From a bacterium (lineage in GTDB: Bacteria; Armatimonadota; UBA5829), in contig JAJFTD010000187.1 of the NCBI GenBank assembly GCA_021373255.1, positions 1 to 47,907 of the forward strand: a stretch of DNA of 47,907 nt. The letters are read 5' to 3'. Shown here in pieces: positions 1-7,070 of the stretch. Within the stretch, counting starts at the first letter, position 1, and each line of letters opens with the position of its first letter. The notes below the pieces were generated by a model. The model worked only from the letters and a program-made list of their open reading frames with translations. It was not told where the DNA came from and ran no database searches. A program made the position numbers and the translations under genes.

Positions 1-108
1 CGCGAAGCTCTTCATCTGTCCAAGGATGTCCGTAAACCACAGCCGGATGAACTCGACACCCTTGTCTCTGCACTCCTTCAAGACCCATTCTTTGCCTCTG
101 TCGGACAT
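1..108 (-). CDS. glnA: Glutamine synthetase, N-terminal fragment
   Basis: Only the first 36 codons lie in the window; the gene runs off its left edge. The peptide begins MSDRGKEWVLKEC and contains VEFIRLWFTDILGQMKS, the conserved start of the beta-grasp domain of type I glutamine synthetase, which makes glutamine from glutamate, ammonia and ATP. The ATG at 108-106 has GGAGG at 120-116. The gene follows the stop of the upstream response regulator by only 15 bases on the same strand, so the two are probably one operon. Class and activity cannot be judged from this fragment. Identification as a GS-family N-terminus is fairly secure; a GS-like ligase is the alternative. Confidence 0.8.
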   Translation of the reverse strand, partial: MSDRGKEWVLKECRDKGVEFIRLWFTDILGQMKSFA

Positions 109-123
109 TCTGTTGCCTCCGGA

Positions 124-846
124 CTAACCGATAAACTTGTAGCCTACGCCATGCACTGTCTGGATCAGGTTTTCGTGTTTGAGTCCCAGCTTGGCGCGAA
201 TCCGCCTCACGTGCACATCCACCGTCCGCAGACCGCCGAAATACTCGTAGCCCCAGACCTGGTTGAGAAGCGCTTCGCGAGTGTGCACCCGCCCGGGATG
301 CGCCGCCAGGAACCTTAGTAGTTCGAATTCCTTGAACGTGAGTGACAACTGCCTGCCGTCTATCGTCACTTCAAAACTCTCAGTGTCGATAACAAGGCCG
401 TCTGCATTGATCTGATTACCACTCTTCACGCTCTGGTTGCGGCTGAGCAAGCGTGCCAGACGCAGAGCCATCTCGGATGATTCGTAGGGGTAGAGGATGA
501 AGTCGTCCAGATACTTGGTCTGCAGGTCGCTGCCCTCGGCGGCCTCGGTAACTGCAATCCGAGGCGCTTCCGCGACCTGGTCGTAGTTACCAACTAAATC
601 TTTGGCGTAAGCCATCGCAGCATCACCACTGCGCAGATCGATAACCACAACCTCCGGGCTGCCGTTAGCAACGGCGTCAGAAAGCGAGTTAACATCCCAC
701 GCAGACGTGACGAAATGGCTCAACCCCGCGACTGAGGCAGCAAGCGAAGATAAGTCGCGTTCATTCTGTCCGAGAACAAGTATCCTGGGCATAGCTAGCT
801 TGAGGAACTTATACGCTCCTCCAGGACCATTATATATACGATCCAT
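124..846 (-). CDS. GlnR-like atypical OmpR-family response regulator
   Basis: Two-domain regulator of about 240 residues. Residues about 19-135 form a receiver-like domain and about 145-240 an OmpR/PhoB winged helix (FKEFELLRFLAAHPGR, VWGYEYFGG, RTVDVHVRRIRAKLG, GVGYKF). The receiver keeps an Asp in VVVID (D70). It lacks the usual acidic pair after beta-1 (ILVLGQNE replaces ILVVDDE) and the late conserved Lys, so it probably does not use classical phosphotransfer. Such orphan receivers and this winged helix are typical of actinobacterial GlnR, the nitrogen regulator of glnA. The neighbour 15 bases downstream is glnA, which supports a role in nitrogen control. No histidine kinase is adjacent. 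An internal ATG at 792-790 (MPRILVLG) starts exactly at the domain and is an alternative start; neither start has an ideal Shine-Dalgarno. Confidence 0.85.
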   Translation of the reverse strand: MDRIYNGPGGAYKFLKLAMPRILVLGQNERDLSSLAASVAGLSHFVTSAWDVNSLSDAVANGSPEVVVIDLRSGDAAMAYAKDLVGNYDQVAEAPRIAVTEAAEGSDLQTKYLDDFILYPYESSEMALRLARLLSRNQSVKSGNQINADGLVIDTESFEVTIDGRQLSLTFKEFELLRFLAAHPGRVHTREALLNQVWGYEYFGGLRTVDVHVRRIRAKLGLKHENLIQTVHGVGYKFIG

Positions 847-878
847 TATCGTGTCCAGTGCAACTCACAAGGAGTGTC

Positions 879-884
879 ATTATA
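879..884 (-). promoter_or_regulatory. Probable -10 box of the GlnR-like gene
   Basis: TATAAT reads on the minus strand at 884-879, about 33 bases before the upstream start codon at 846. No convincing -35 hexamer lies 16-18 bases further up, so this could be an activator-dependent promoter. Confidence 0.35.
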
Positions 885-1132
885 CCGCTGAAGCATTAAT
901 CTACTATAGATCAACCGTTGTTTCAACTGCGTTACGGGGTGGTTAATGGTATGTTTCGGTTGGCGAAAGTAACTATGGCATATTGCTTTATTAATTAATC
1001 TAACGTCTTAACAAAGAGGGGAATTGGTGCCAATACCGAAATGGTATACAACGAGCGATCTAATATTACTGACACATATTCATGTAATATATCAGGGATT
1101 ATTTGATAGAGTGCTGTGTAGGAGGGGTCAAT

Positions 1133-1795
1133 ATGCATAACCAAGCTGATTCAGACTTTTTGAATGGTATGATGACTATCACTATTATTATCTTTCTGCT
1201 TGCTACAGGAAGCCGCCTCCTAAGAAATCTTGTACGCAGGAACGGTATGACTATCAGGCGGTACGTATTTGAGGACACATTAGCTTTTACCCTCCTTGGT
1301 CTGTTCATTGCTATACTTTACTCGTTTAACACTCATCCATACCGTATACCTAGGCTTGTCAGTTGCAGTTATTTTTCGTTTTCATTTTCTTCATTTGCTT
1401 GGGGAACGCTCATAGCAGTGCTCTGTTTTCGCCCTGGAATAATGTCATTATTTTTATGGTTGGCGGAATTTGCCTTACAAATGATATCACCTGTAATAAC
1501 TGCTTTCATCTTACAGGTATCTATTATAGATATGTGGAAGCTAACAGCAGCTTATTATGACGGATTTTCTCTTCCAGTCTTGCTGCAATCTCATTGGTTT
1601 GCATGGTTAATGTTTGCTTCTCTCCTTATGGGCTTTCTAAATGGCTACCGAATTATATTGGCCTACAGCCGTCCCCAAAACAATGAGCCAGCGACAGTTC
1701 TGGATTACTTGACTGAAGATACACTCCACTCAGAGGAATATGACAAGCAGAAGAGGTGGTTTGATGAGCCCAAAGAGCGTGATCAGCGACGGTAA
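1133..1795 (+). CDS. Polytopic membrane protein, unknown function
   Basis: Encodes about 220 residues with several hydrophobic segments (for example MMTITIIIFLLATGS, FTLLGLFIAILYSF, SPVITAFILQVSII, WLMFASLLMGFLNG) and a charged cytoplasmic-looking tail of about 45 residues. The ATG at 1133 is chosen because GGAGGGG lies at 1121-1127; an in-frame start 30 bases upstream lacks a ribosome site. I recognise no family. The tail ends KRWFDEPKERDQRR, closely resembling KRWFPDGPQQSERR in the next gene, also a membrane protein. The two genes are 42 bases apart on one strand and probably cotranscribed. Base composition is AT-richer than in the flanking housekeeping genes. Confidence 0.75.
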   Translation: MHNQADSDFLNGMMTITIIIFLLATGSRLLRNLVRRNGMTIRRYVFEDTLAFTLLGLFIAILYSFNTHPYRIPRLVSCSYFSFSFSSFAWGTLIAVLCFRPGIMSLFLWLAEFALQMISPVITAFILQVSIIDMWKLTAAYYDGFSLPVLLQSHWFAWLMFASLLMGFLNGYRIILAYSRPQNNEPATVLDYLTEDTLHSEEYDKQKRWFDEPKERDQRR

Positions 1796-1837
1796 TTGCA
1801 TGAGTAAGCAACACTAGGTCTTTTTAGGAGAGCTAAT

Positions 1838-2383
1838 GTGTGGTTAACTGAAAACGAACGGCGAGTGATCAGTAGTGTGTGGATACTGATTGCTATTTAC
1901 CTTAGCTTGACATTTATCCTGTGTGTGATATACCTGCTCACCGGTGGCTCACGATATGTGCAAGGGATGCTTTTTCAGATAATAGTGAGTGGTGTGATAA
2001 GTCTCGGGCTATTTATTCTCGGCGTAATAGTGATGCTTCTGATCAAGTGTGCATATCTACTGGCGCGTGCGGTGTGGCGGTTATGGTTGATGCTGTTGTT
2101 CCTTTGCTTTTTCCTTGCATCTCTTATGATTGGTCTAGGACCGATAGGCTTGTTAATGAGTGCTGTAGCGTTCTTGGGTTGGCCGCTCCTTCTGATCATG
2201 AGCTTAGCTGCGATGATATTTGGGTTCGCTTGTGGGTCAAAGTTTGCTGATGATCTGGAGCCAACCTGCAAGGAGCCGCGAATTAAGACTACCACTGATG
2301 AACAGCCCAAGAGATGGTTCCCCGATGGTCCGCAGCAGTCCGAACGTCGTCCGAATCGCCATCCTAATGATCGTGAATCATAA
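1838..2383 (+). CDS. Polytopic membrane protein, unknown function
   Basis: A 181-residue protein with about four hydrophobic segments (VWILIAIYLSLTFILCVIYLL, IIVSGVISLGLFILGVIVML, LWLMLLFLCFFLASLMIGLG, LLLIMSLAAMIFGFACG, each written in part) followed by a hydrophilic tail of about 40 residues. Translation starts at GTG 1838 behind AGGAG at 1826-1830; the overlapping ATG at 1836 runs into a stop after three codons. The tail motif PKRWFPDGPQQSERR parallels the tail of the preceding membrane protein. No family is recognised. Shared strand, short spacing and shared tail suggest that the two proteins act together or bind the same partner; that is inference. Confidence 0.75.
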   Translation: MWLTENERRVISSVWILIAIYLSLTFILCVIYLLTGGSRYVQGMLFQIIVSGVISLGLFILGVIVMLLIKCAYLLARAVWRLWLMLLFLCFFLASLMIGLGPIGLLMSAVAFLGWPLLLIMSLAAMIFGFACGSKFADDLEPTCKEPRIKTTTDEQPKRWFPDGPQQSERRPNRHPNDRES

Positions 2384-2392
2384 ATGAGAAAA

Positions 2393-2455
2393 GCGCGGAT
2401 CATCAGTTGAATTCACTGACAGCACAAAGTCACCGCGTTCAAGGCCCGAAACACC
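2393..2455. repeat. Intergenic repeat, copy 1
   Basis: About 63 bases starting GCGCGGATCATCAGTT and ending GGCCCGAAACACC. It matches the centre and right arm of the element at 3124-3208 with scattered substitutions. This copy lacks the left outer arm, so it is a partial or eroded copy. Confidence 0.6.
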
Positions 2456-2526
2456 AATCACTGGAGGGTCAGATATAAGGTCTACGGTGATTCACGCTTG
2501 CGTCTTTGGAGCTAGAATGAATACCC

Positions 2527-2551
2527 GGGAGGCTGCCGAAAGCGGCCTCCC
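2527..2551 (+). promoter_or_regulatory. Hairpin just upstream of lipoprotein ribosome site
   Basis: GGGAGGCTGC and GCGGCCTCCC pair as a 10-bp stem (one G-T) with loop CGAAA. It ends six bases before the GGAGG that serves the lipoprotein gene. No U-run follows, so it is more likely an mRNA stability or translation element than a terminator. Confidence 0.4.
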
Positions 2552-2571
2552 AGTTATGGAGGCGATCTGAA

Positions 2572-3111
2572 ATGCGAACATGGGTAGGTGTTCTGCTAAT
2601 AGTTGTCATTATAGGAACTGGGATTCTTGTAGCATCTTGTAGCAAGAATTCTACCTCGTCAATCGTGACAGCTCCGGGCGCTCCTCGCCCAGGTGAGCCC
2701 ATAAGTAAGCATTTTACATCGGTAGTGGAGAGACTGTCGAACAATACGTTTAAAGTCACAATCAAGCCGATACCTCCTACTGATCCTGAGATATATATAC
2801 CTTCTGATGGTGCTGCGACTTTGATTCGTCCAATTATATTGGATGCCAAAGATAATGATATCTACTTCCATTTGCCAGACAGAACCTTTATGGCAAGATA
2901 CTGCAGCCTTATACCCGATCAGGATGGCAAGCTACGACATTTCACACGCATAATGATAATTGACCTAACAAAAGTACCTAAAGGAACTTACACTATAACT
3001 GCACGAGTTGAGGTTGGTGAGGAAGGCAAGAGAGCTGAGTTTAGTAAGCACAACTTTCTTGGTGCAATGACAACAACTGTGCGAGGTCGTTATAAGTTAG
3101 TAGTCAAGTAA
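2572..3111 (+). CDS. Lipoprotein, unknown function
   Basis: A 179-residue secreted lipoprotein. The N-terminus MRTWVGVLLIVVIIGTG is a signal peptide and LVASC (Cys24) is a lipobox, so it should be anchored by a lipid after cleavage by signal peptidase II. The linker is Ser/Thr/Pro-rich; the remainder has a beta-rich pattern ending in alternating hydrophobic strands (GTYTITARVEVGEE, TTTVRGRYKLVVK). No domain is recognised; an immunoglobulin-like fold would fit. GGAGG at 2558-2562 sets the start. It sits between two membrane proteins and the slipin gene, and is flanked on both sides by copies of the same intergenic repeat, which may mark an inserted or rearranged segment. Confidence 0.75.
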   Translation: MRTWVGVLLIVVIIGTGILVASCSKNSTSSIVTAPGAPRPGEPISKHFTSVVERLSNNTFKVTIKPIPPTDPEIYIPSDGAATLIRPIILDAKDNDIYFHLPDRTFMARYCSLIPDQDGKLRHFTRIMIIDLTKVPKGTYTITARVEVGEEGKRAEFSKHNFLGAMTTTVRGRYKLVVK

Positions 3112-3123
3112 GGTATTAGTGTT

Positions 3124-3208
3124 CCGGTGTTTCGGGACTTCCGGCGCGGATCATCAGTTTACACAATAGCCACACAAAGCCACCGCGCCTCAAGTCCCGA
3201 AACACCGG
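3124..3208. repeat. Long palindromic intergenic repeat, copy 2
   Basis: Outer arms CCGGTGTTTCGGGACTT (3124-3140) and AAGTCCCGAAACACCGG (3192-3208) are perfect 17-base inverted repeats. Inner arms GGCGCGG and CCGCGCC add seven more pairs around a loop of about 33 bases. The centre and right arm match 2393-2455. It carries the GTTTCGGGA/TCCCGAAAC core seen in other intergenic hairpins of this window. No U-run follows. Confidence 0.75.
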
Positions 3209-3222
3209 AAAAAGGGCAGCTG

Positions 3223-3251
3223 TGGCAACCACTCATTAATAATGTTATAAT
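3223..3251 (+). promoter_or_regulatory. Probable promoter of slipin leader RNA
   Basis: TATAAT at 3246-3251 is preceded, after 17 bases, by a weak -35 TGGCAA at 3223-3228. Transcription would start near 3258, giving a leader of about 209 bases before the slipin start codon. Confidence 0.5.
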
Positions 3252-3257
3252 CGCTCT

Positions 3258-3433
3258 GAGAGTAATCAAGCAGCCTGACCGGTATCACCTGTGAGGCTAT
3301 GCATATGGCTCTCTCCTTAGGTCTGTCACAACAGATAGGGTTCAACTCCCTAAGTCGACGAGCCGAAGAGTCAGCGTTTACGCAGCAGGCAGATGACTAT
3401 GTAGGTTAAGACCTCCGTTATCTGCTTGTGATT
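3258..3433 (+). ncRNA. Candidate structured leader RNA, family unknown
   Basis: Several nested complementary segments occur between a TATAAT box and the slipin gene. AATCAAGCAG (3264-3273) can close with CTGCTTGTGATT (3422-3433). AGCCT and AGGCT form a hairpin at 3272-3298. GGCTC/GAGCC (3307-3311 with 3360-3364) encloses CTTAG/CTAAG and the small hairpins TCTGT-CACA-ACAGA and GGG-TTCAACT-CCC. Further on are GCG-TTTA-CGC (3374-3383) and GCAGAT/ATCTGC (3389-3394 with 3420-3425) enclosing AGGT-TAAG-ACCT. The last stem competes with the closing stem, which would allow switching. It does not match the motifs I know for tRNA, tmRNA, SRP RNA or the cobalamin riboswitch. A small standalone RNA is possible too. 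Folding was done by eye. Confidence 0.35.
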
Positions 3434-3466
3434 CTTCGGTTCGGAGACATTATTAAAGGAGTAAAC

Positions 3467-4249
3467 ATGTTTGATGCAATCAGTTTGCTTATTTTGCTGG
3501 TTATGCTGGGGGTGCTTGTTGCTCTGGTCTGGCCATACAAGAAGATTAGGGTTCGCGAATACGAACATGGGCTCAAGTATGTAGGAGGTCGCTTTGTAGC
3601 TATTCTTCCGGCTGGTGATCATTGGATTAATAAACGGACTACTAACATAGAAAAAGTAGATACCAGGCTTTGTGCGGTTTCTATACCTGGACAAGAGGTA
3701 TTAAGTTCAGATGGTATTACTCTGAAAGTGAGTTTAGCGGCAGACTTCGAGATATCAGATCCTGATACGGCAGTAAACAAGATCCAGAACTACATGAATT
3801 CTTTCTACCTTGCGATGCAGGTTGTTTTGCGAGAAGTTGTTGGGTCATCGACAATCGAAGATCTGCTCGCTCAACGTTCCGAACTTAGCCAGCAGATATT
3901 TGATACAGCCGGTAGTGAAGTTGAGAAACTAGGTTTGAAGCTAGTCTCTGCAAATATAAAGGATATAATGTTTCCGGGAGATCTTAAGAAGGTCTTTGCA
4001 CAAGCTGTGAAGGCGCGTAACGAAGGACTCGCCTCGCTAGAAAAAGCACGAGGAGAAACTGCGGCACTGCGCAGTCTTGCTAATGCGGCAAAGATGATCG
4101 AGAGCAATCCGGCACTTATGCAGCTTCGAATGATGCATTCGATGGGTGATTCTTCAGGAAACACCTATGTTGTCGGTCTGCCTGCAAGTGTTGTGCCGTT
4201 ATCTGCATCATCAAAGCAGGCCAGTGATGCTGTGGCTGACGTGGAGTGA
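3467..4249 (+). CDS. Slipin/stomatin-like SPFH (band 7) membrane protein
   Basis: A 260-residue protein with one N-terminal membrane segment (ISLLILLVMLGVLVALVWP) followed by an SPFH/band 7 domain (residues about 25-200): RVREYEHGLKYVGGRF, an early GDHWI turn, the DGITLKVSLAADFEI strand and the STIEDLLAQRSEL helix. The C-terminal helix is rich in Ala/Glu (KARNEGLASLEKARGETAALR), typical of stomatin/slipin oligomerisation coils. Such proteins scaffold membrane microdomains and often partner with NfeD; no NfeD gene is present here. AAAGGAG at 3455-3461 supports the ATG at 3467; an earlier in-frame start at 3428 lies inside the structured leader. The long structured leader suggests post-transcriptional control. 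Confidence 0.88.
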   Translation: MFDAISLLILLVMLGVLVALVWPYKKIRVREYEHGLKYVGGRFVAILPAGDHWINKRTTNIEKVDTRLCAVSIPGQEVLSSDGITLKVSLAADFEISDPDTAVNKIQNYMNSFYLAMQVVLREVVGSSTIEDLLAQRSELSQQIFDTAGSEVEKLGLKLVSANIKDIMFPGDLKKVFAQAVKARNEGLASLEKARGETAALRSLANAAKMIESNPALMQLRMMHSMGDSSGNTYVVGLPASVVPLSASSKQASDAVADVE

Positions 4250-4266
4250 AATCTACTGCTATATGA

Positions 4267-4764
4267 GTGAATGTGAGTGTAATGGACAGCAATGACTCGC
4301 AAGATAGGATAAAGTTTATATGGTCAGATATCTGGCTTTTGCAGGCAATAGCGACGGCTGCAGGAGAGCAATCTACGGAACTTACTAAAGTGATCTCTGC
4401 AGGTGATGCCATTATGCACGCCATCTTAAACTATGAAGAGGTTGAGTTTGGGCTAAGCAAACTGATAGATGCAGGATATGTGATCGTAGAAGCTGGCAGA
4501 CTGAGTATATCACCTCAGTTCTACCCAACGTATAAGAATCTGACCAGGCGCTCCAGGACTTGGATGGGAGTCAACAAAAAATTAGAGGAATTCCTACAAG
4601 CCGAACCTTACCCAGCAAGAAATCCATCGAAAGAGCTAGTTGCTCCTATCTTCAGCCCTGAGGAATACGTGGAAGCAATTCAACAGTATTGCAAACAGAC
4701 GTGTGAGATCTTTCGCTCAATGTTTTGCTCAAAGAAGAAGTCGAAGCAGCGCCCCAAGGAATAA
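4267..4764 (+). CDS. Hypothetical protein, possible winged helix
   Basis: A 165-residue protein 17 bases downstream of the slipin gene. Residues about 20-105 have a helix-helix-helix-strand pattern (VEFGLSKLIDAGYVIVEAGRLSIS) resembling a winged-helix DNA-binding or protein-docking fold. Residues 105-145 are basic and proline-containing, and the end is highly basic (CSKKKSKQRPKE). I do not recognise a family. Candidate starts are GTG 4267 and ATG 4282, none with a strong ribosome site, so translation may be coupled to the slipin gene. A link to slipin function is only positional. Confidence 0.6.
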   Translation: MNVSVMDSNDSQDRIKFIWSDIWLLQAIATAAGEQSTELTKVISAGDAIMHAILNYEEVEFGLSKLIDAGYVIVEAGRLSISPQFYPTYKNLTRRSRTWMGVNKKLEEFLQAEPYPARNPSKELVAPIFSPEEYVEAIQQYCKQTCEIFRSMFCSKKKSKQRPKE

Positions 4765-4769
4765 GTTGC

Positions 4770-4799
4770 AAAAAGGCGCGGACCCCAAAAGCCCGCGCC
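4770..4799 (-). terminator. Rho-independent terminator of the parB-like gene
   Basis: GGCGCGG (4775-4781) pairs with CCGCGCC (4793-4799). Read on the minus strand the hairpin is followed by TTTTT (4774-4770). It lies just past the stop of the ParB-like gene. Confidence 0.75.
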
Positions 4800-4829
4800 C
4801 CAGCAATATTAACCTTGTTAGAACTTCCC

Positions 4830-5981
4830 CTACGCCGCCGCCTGCACATCGAATGTTGGTAGGTAGTGCTCACATTTATATGATTGTGAGCCTTCTTCCG
4901 GGCTTTCGGCGTCGGACATGTATACTGCATATCCCGTCTTTGTGCACTTCTGATAGCTCTGGTCGTAGTTGGAGCAATCCAGACAGCGTCTTAGCACTGT
5001 CCAGCATACACTGCACCGTAGACTTCCGACCAACTCTATTCTGCCGCACAGTGGACAGTGGATATAGACTTCTTTGAACGAGTGATCAGCGCCATTCAGG
5101 GAATCGCGCATAGTCTTATTGAACTTATTAAGCTGTTCCGCAAGGTCCGCTGTGGCACTGAGCATTTGGTTCATCTCAGTGATATCCAGATACTGGCTTA
5201 CGCGGTCGTCGAGCAGGTCCAGCACGGATGTGCACGCCTTCTGCACCAGCTTGAGGTGTGACTGCGCGGTCTTGGGCTTATATTCAGTCTTCTTCTTGGC
5301 CTGTCTTGCCATACTGCGCAGGATTTCTTCAGTTACGTGCAGCGGCACTCGAATGAACGCTTCGGTTTTAGCAGGCACTTCCATTATGGCGCTGATGACT
5401 TTTCTCAGATCATCGACTGACAGCCGTTCGGTTTTCACTTTTTTCGCTAATCTCACCTGCACGCGGGGGTTGTCGTTGAGCTGCCTTAATTGCAGCGCGT
5501 GACCCTCGAGAAATTCTCCCTCACCAGGACCGGGCTTGGTGTTGAGCTCTCTAAGCACGGCGTCCGGCAGGTCGAGCAGGTCCAGGTAGCGGCGCATAGT
5601 AGAGTCCGCAACCCCGAGCGTTTTCAAGCATTTATCCCAGCTCATAAACTCCAGCAGCTTTTTGATTGCCACAGCTCGTTCTACGGGGCTGAGGTCTGCT
5701 CTTTGGAAGTTTTCTAAAAGGGCGTCGGTACTTGCATCCTCATCACTGAGTTCTCTTATAATTGCAGGTATTTCAGTAAGGCCGGCTAGCTGGCTTGCAC
5801 GCCAGCGGCGTTCTCCCATAACGATCTCATACCGCCCGTCAGCGACAGGCCGCACGACTATGGGTTCAAGCACTCCCCGTTCTTTTATAGACATCGCCAG
5901 TTCGGCAAGTGCCTCTTCATCAAAAGATTTCCTGGGCTGATCAGCCGCTGGCTGGATCTTAGAAATGTCAAGAAGTTCCAT
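4830..5981 (-). CDS. ParB-family protein with cysteine-rich C-terminal tail
   Basis: About 383 residues. The N-terminal ParB/Spo0J domain shows QPRKSFDEEALAELA, VLEPIVVRP and the CTP-binding signature GERRWRA near residue 57, followed by the second box (ALLENFQRADLSPVERA) and a helix-turn-helix (WDKCLKTLGVADSTMRRYLDL). This is the architecture of CTP-dependent DNA clamps such as ParB and Noc. The last 75 residues instead carry about nine cysteines (CPLCG, CSVC, CLDC, KC, KCEHY), consistent with one or two zinc ribbons where ParB usually dimerises. There is no parA in the window and no parS site was seen. ATG 5981 is preferred because AGGAG lies ten bases upstream; a TTG at 5990 almost touches the same site. 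Could be a chromosome-organising or regulatory paralogue. Confidence 0.85.
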   Translation of the reverse strand: MELLDISKIQPAADQPRKSFDEEALAELAMSIKERGVLEPIVVRPVADGRYEIVMGERRWRASQLAGLTEIPAIIRELSDEDASTDALLENFQRADLSPVERAVAIKKLLEFMSWDKCLKTLGVADSTMRRYLDLLDLPDAVLRELNTKPGPGEGEFLEGHALQLRQLNDNPRVQVRLAKKVKTERLSVDDLRKVISAIMEVPAKTEAFIRVPLHVTEEILRSMARQAKKKTEYKPKTAQSHLKLVQKACTSVLDLLDDRVSQYLDITEMNQMLSATADLAEQLNKFNKTMRDSLNGADHSFKEVYIHCPLCGRIELVGSLRCSVCWTVLRRCLDCSNYDQSYQKCTKTGYAVYMSDAESPEEGSQSYKCEHYLPTFDVQAAA

Positions 5982-6188
5982 TTCTGCCAATCTCCTATAG
6001 TGTTACGCATCATGTTTTATTATGGCATTTGGGGCTTGGCATTGTATGGCATGATGATCTTTTTTGCTGCGAAGACGAGTGCTGGGTGTGAGTTCACGCT
6101 AAGTTAACATCATGCTATCAACGCCCGGCACCGGCATTTACACTGCCGGAGATGAGGCATACAAGCCCAGAATTCTTAAGATTAAGGC

Positions 6189-7070
6189 TTAATGCGAAGC
6201 CCCATAGGAGTGCACTTCTACTGTTTCGCCGTCAGTGGTGATGCTGACGGCTCCGTCGCGGTCTGTACGATATACCCTGGCTCCTGAGGATTGCAGCCGA
6301 TTGACGACTTCACGTGAGGGATGCCCATAATCGTTGTTCCATCCGCAACTTATGATTGCTGCCGACGGCTTCACAGCGGCTATCCAAGAGGCCGATGACG
6401 AATCGTGCCCGCCATGGTGCCCGACTTGCAATACCTGCGCGCGCACAGGCAGGTGAGATGCCAGTATCTCATTTTCAGCTTCTTCACCAGCGTCGGCAGC
6501 TAACACAATCGCTGCATGCTTGTAGACTACTCGGAGCACAATAGACCGGTTGTTGAGGTCACAATAACGCTTGCCGGGGGTGGGGCTGAGCACCTGCACA
6601 ATCGTGCCTCCTCCCATATCAATCGTCTGACCGCGCTTTGCAATGCGATAGGACGCTTTACATCTTTTCACGGCCTTGAGAAACCGCTTATATTGCGGCG
6701 ATCTGCATCTGGCTCCGGTATCTAAAACGAGCTTCGCCGGAATCTGCTTGAGCAGCCCTGCGTATCCGCTGACATGATCGGCGTGCGGGTGGCTGAGCAC
6801 GGCGACATCGATCGAACCTTTCCCCATCCGCTGAAGATAGGGCGCTACCACACTCTTTCCCACGGATTCGCTCCTGCGCCAACTCCCGGTCCCGCAGTCC
6901 ATCACCATCACCTTACCAGACGGTGCCCGCATAACCACACACAAGCCCTCGCCCACGTCCATTACGGTTAATTCAAGGGTCCGACCAACGGGCAGCAGCG
7001 CGTAAGCCCACACGCTCAGCGCCACCAATGCGACAACCGATATGACGATCAGCCGCCTATCTCTTAACAA
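6189..7070 (-). CDS. ComEC-type metallo-beta-lactamase-fold protein
   Basis: A 293-residue protein with an N-terminal membrane anchor (LIVISVVALVALSVWAYALL) and a metallo-beta-lactamase domain: MDVGEGLCVVM, the metal motif SHPHADHVSG, later ligands in LAADAG and QVGHHGG. It matches the C-terminal hydrolase part of ComEC/Rec2, the inner-membrane DNA uptake channel that can also cut DNA. The start overlaps the end of the upstream ComEC channel gene by 14 bases in another frame, so ComEC is encoded as two translationally coupled polypeptides. All main metal ligands appear present, so nuclease activity is plausible. Confidence 0.85.
   Translation of the reverse strand: MLRDRRLIVISVVALVALSVWAYALLPVGRTLELTVMDVGEGLCVVMRAPSGKVMVMDCGTGSWRRSESVGKSVVAPYLQRMGKGSIDVAVLSHPHADHVSGYAGLLKQIPAKLVLDTGARCRSPQYKRFLKAVKRCKASYRIAKRGQTIDMGGGTIVQVLSPTPGKRYCDLNNRSIVLRVVYKHAAIVLAADAGEEAENEILASHLPVRAQVLQVGHHGGHDSSSASWIAAVKPSAAIISCGWNNDYGHPSREVVNRLQSSGARVYRTDRDGAVSITTDGETVEVHSYGASH

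Noticed and set aside
3338-3350. A tRNA-like T-loop (GGGTTCAACTCCC) in the slipin leader.
   Set aside because: No acceptor, D or anticodon arm can be built around it, so it is treated as part of the leader structure.
3258-3433. A cobalamin riboswitch or 6S RNA in the slipin leader.
   Set aside because: The B12-box and the conserved 6S central bubble could not be recognised, so no family is claimed.
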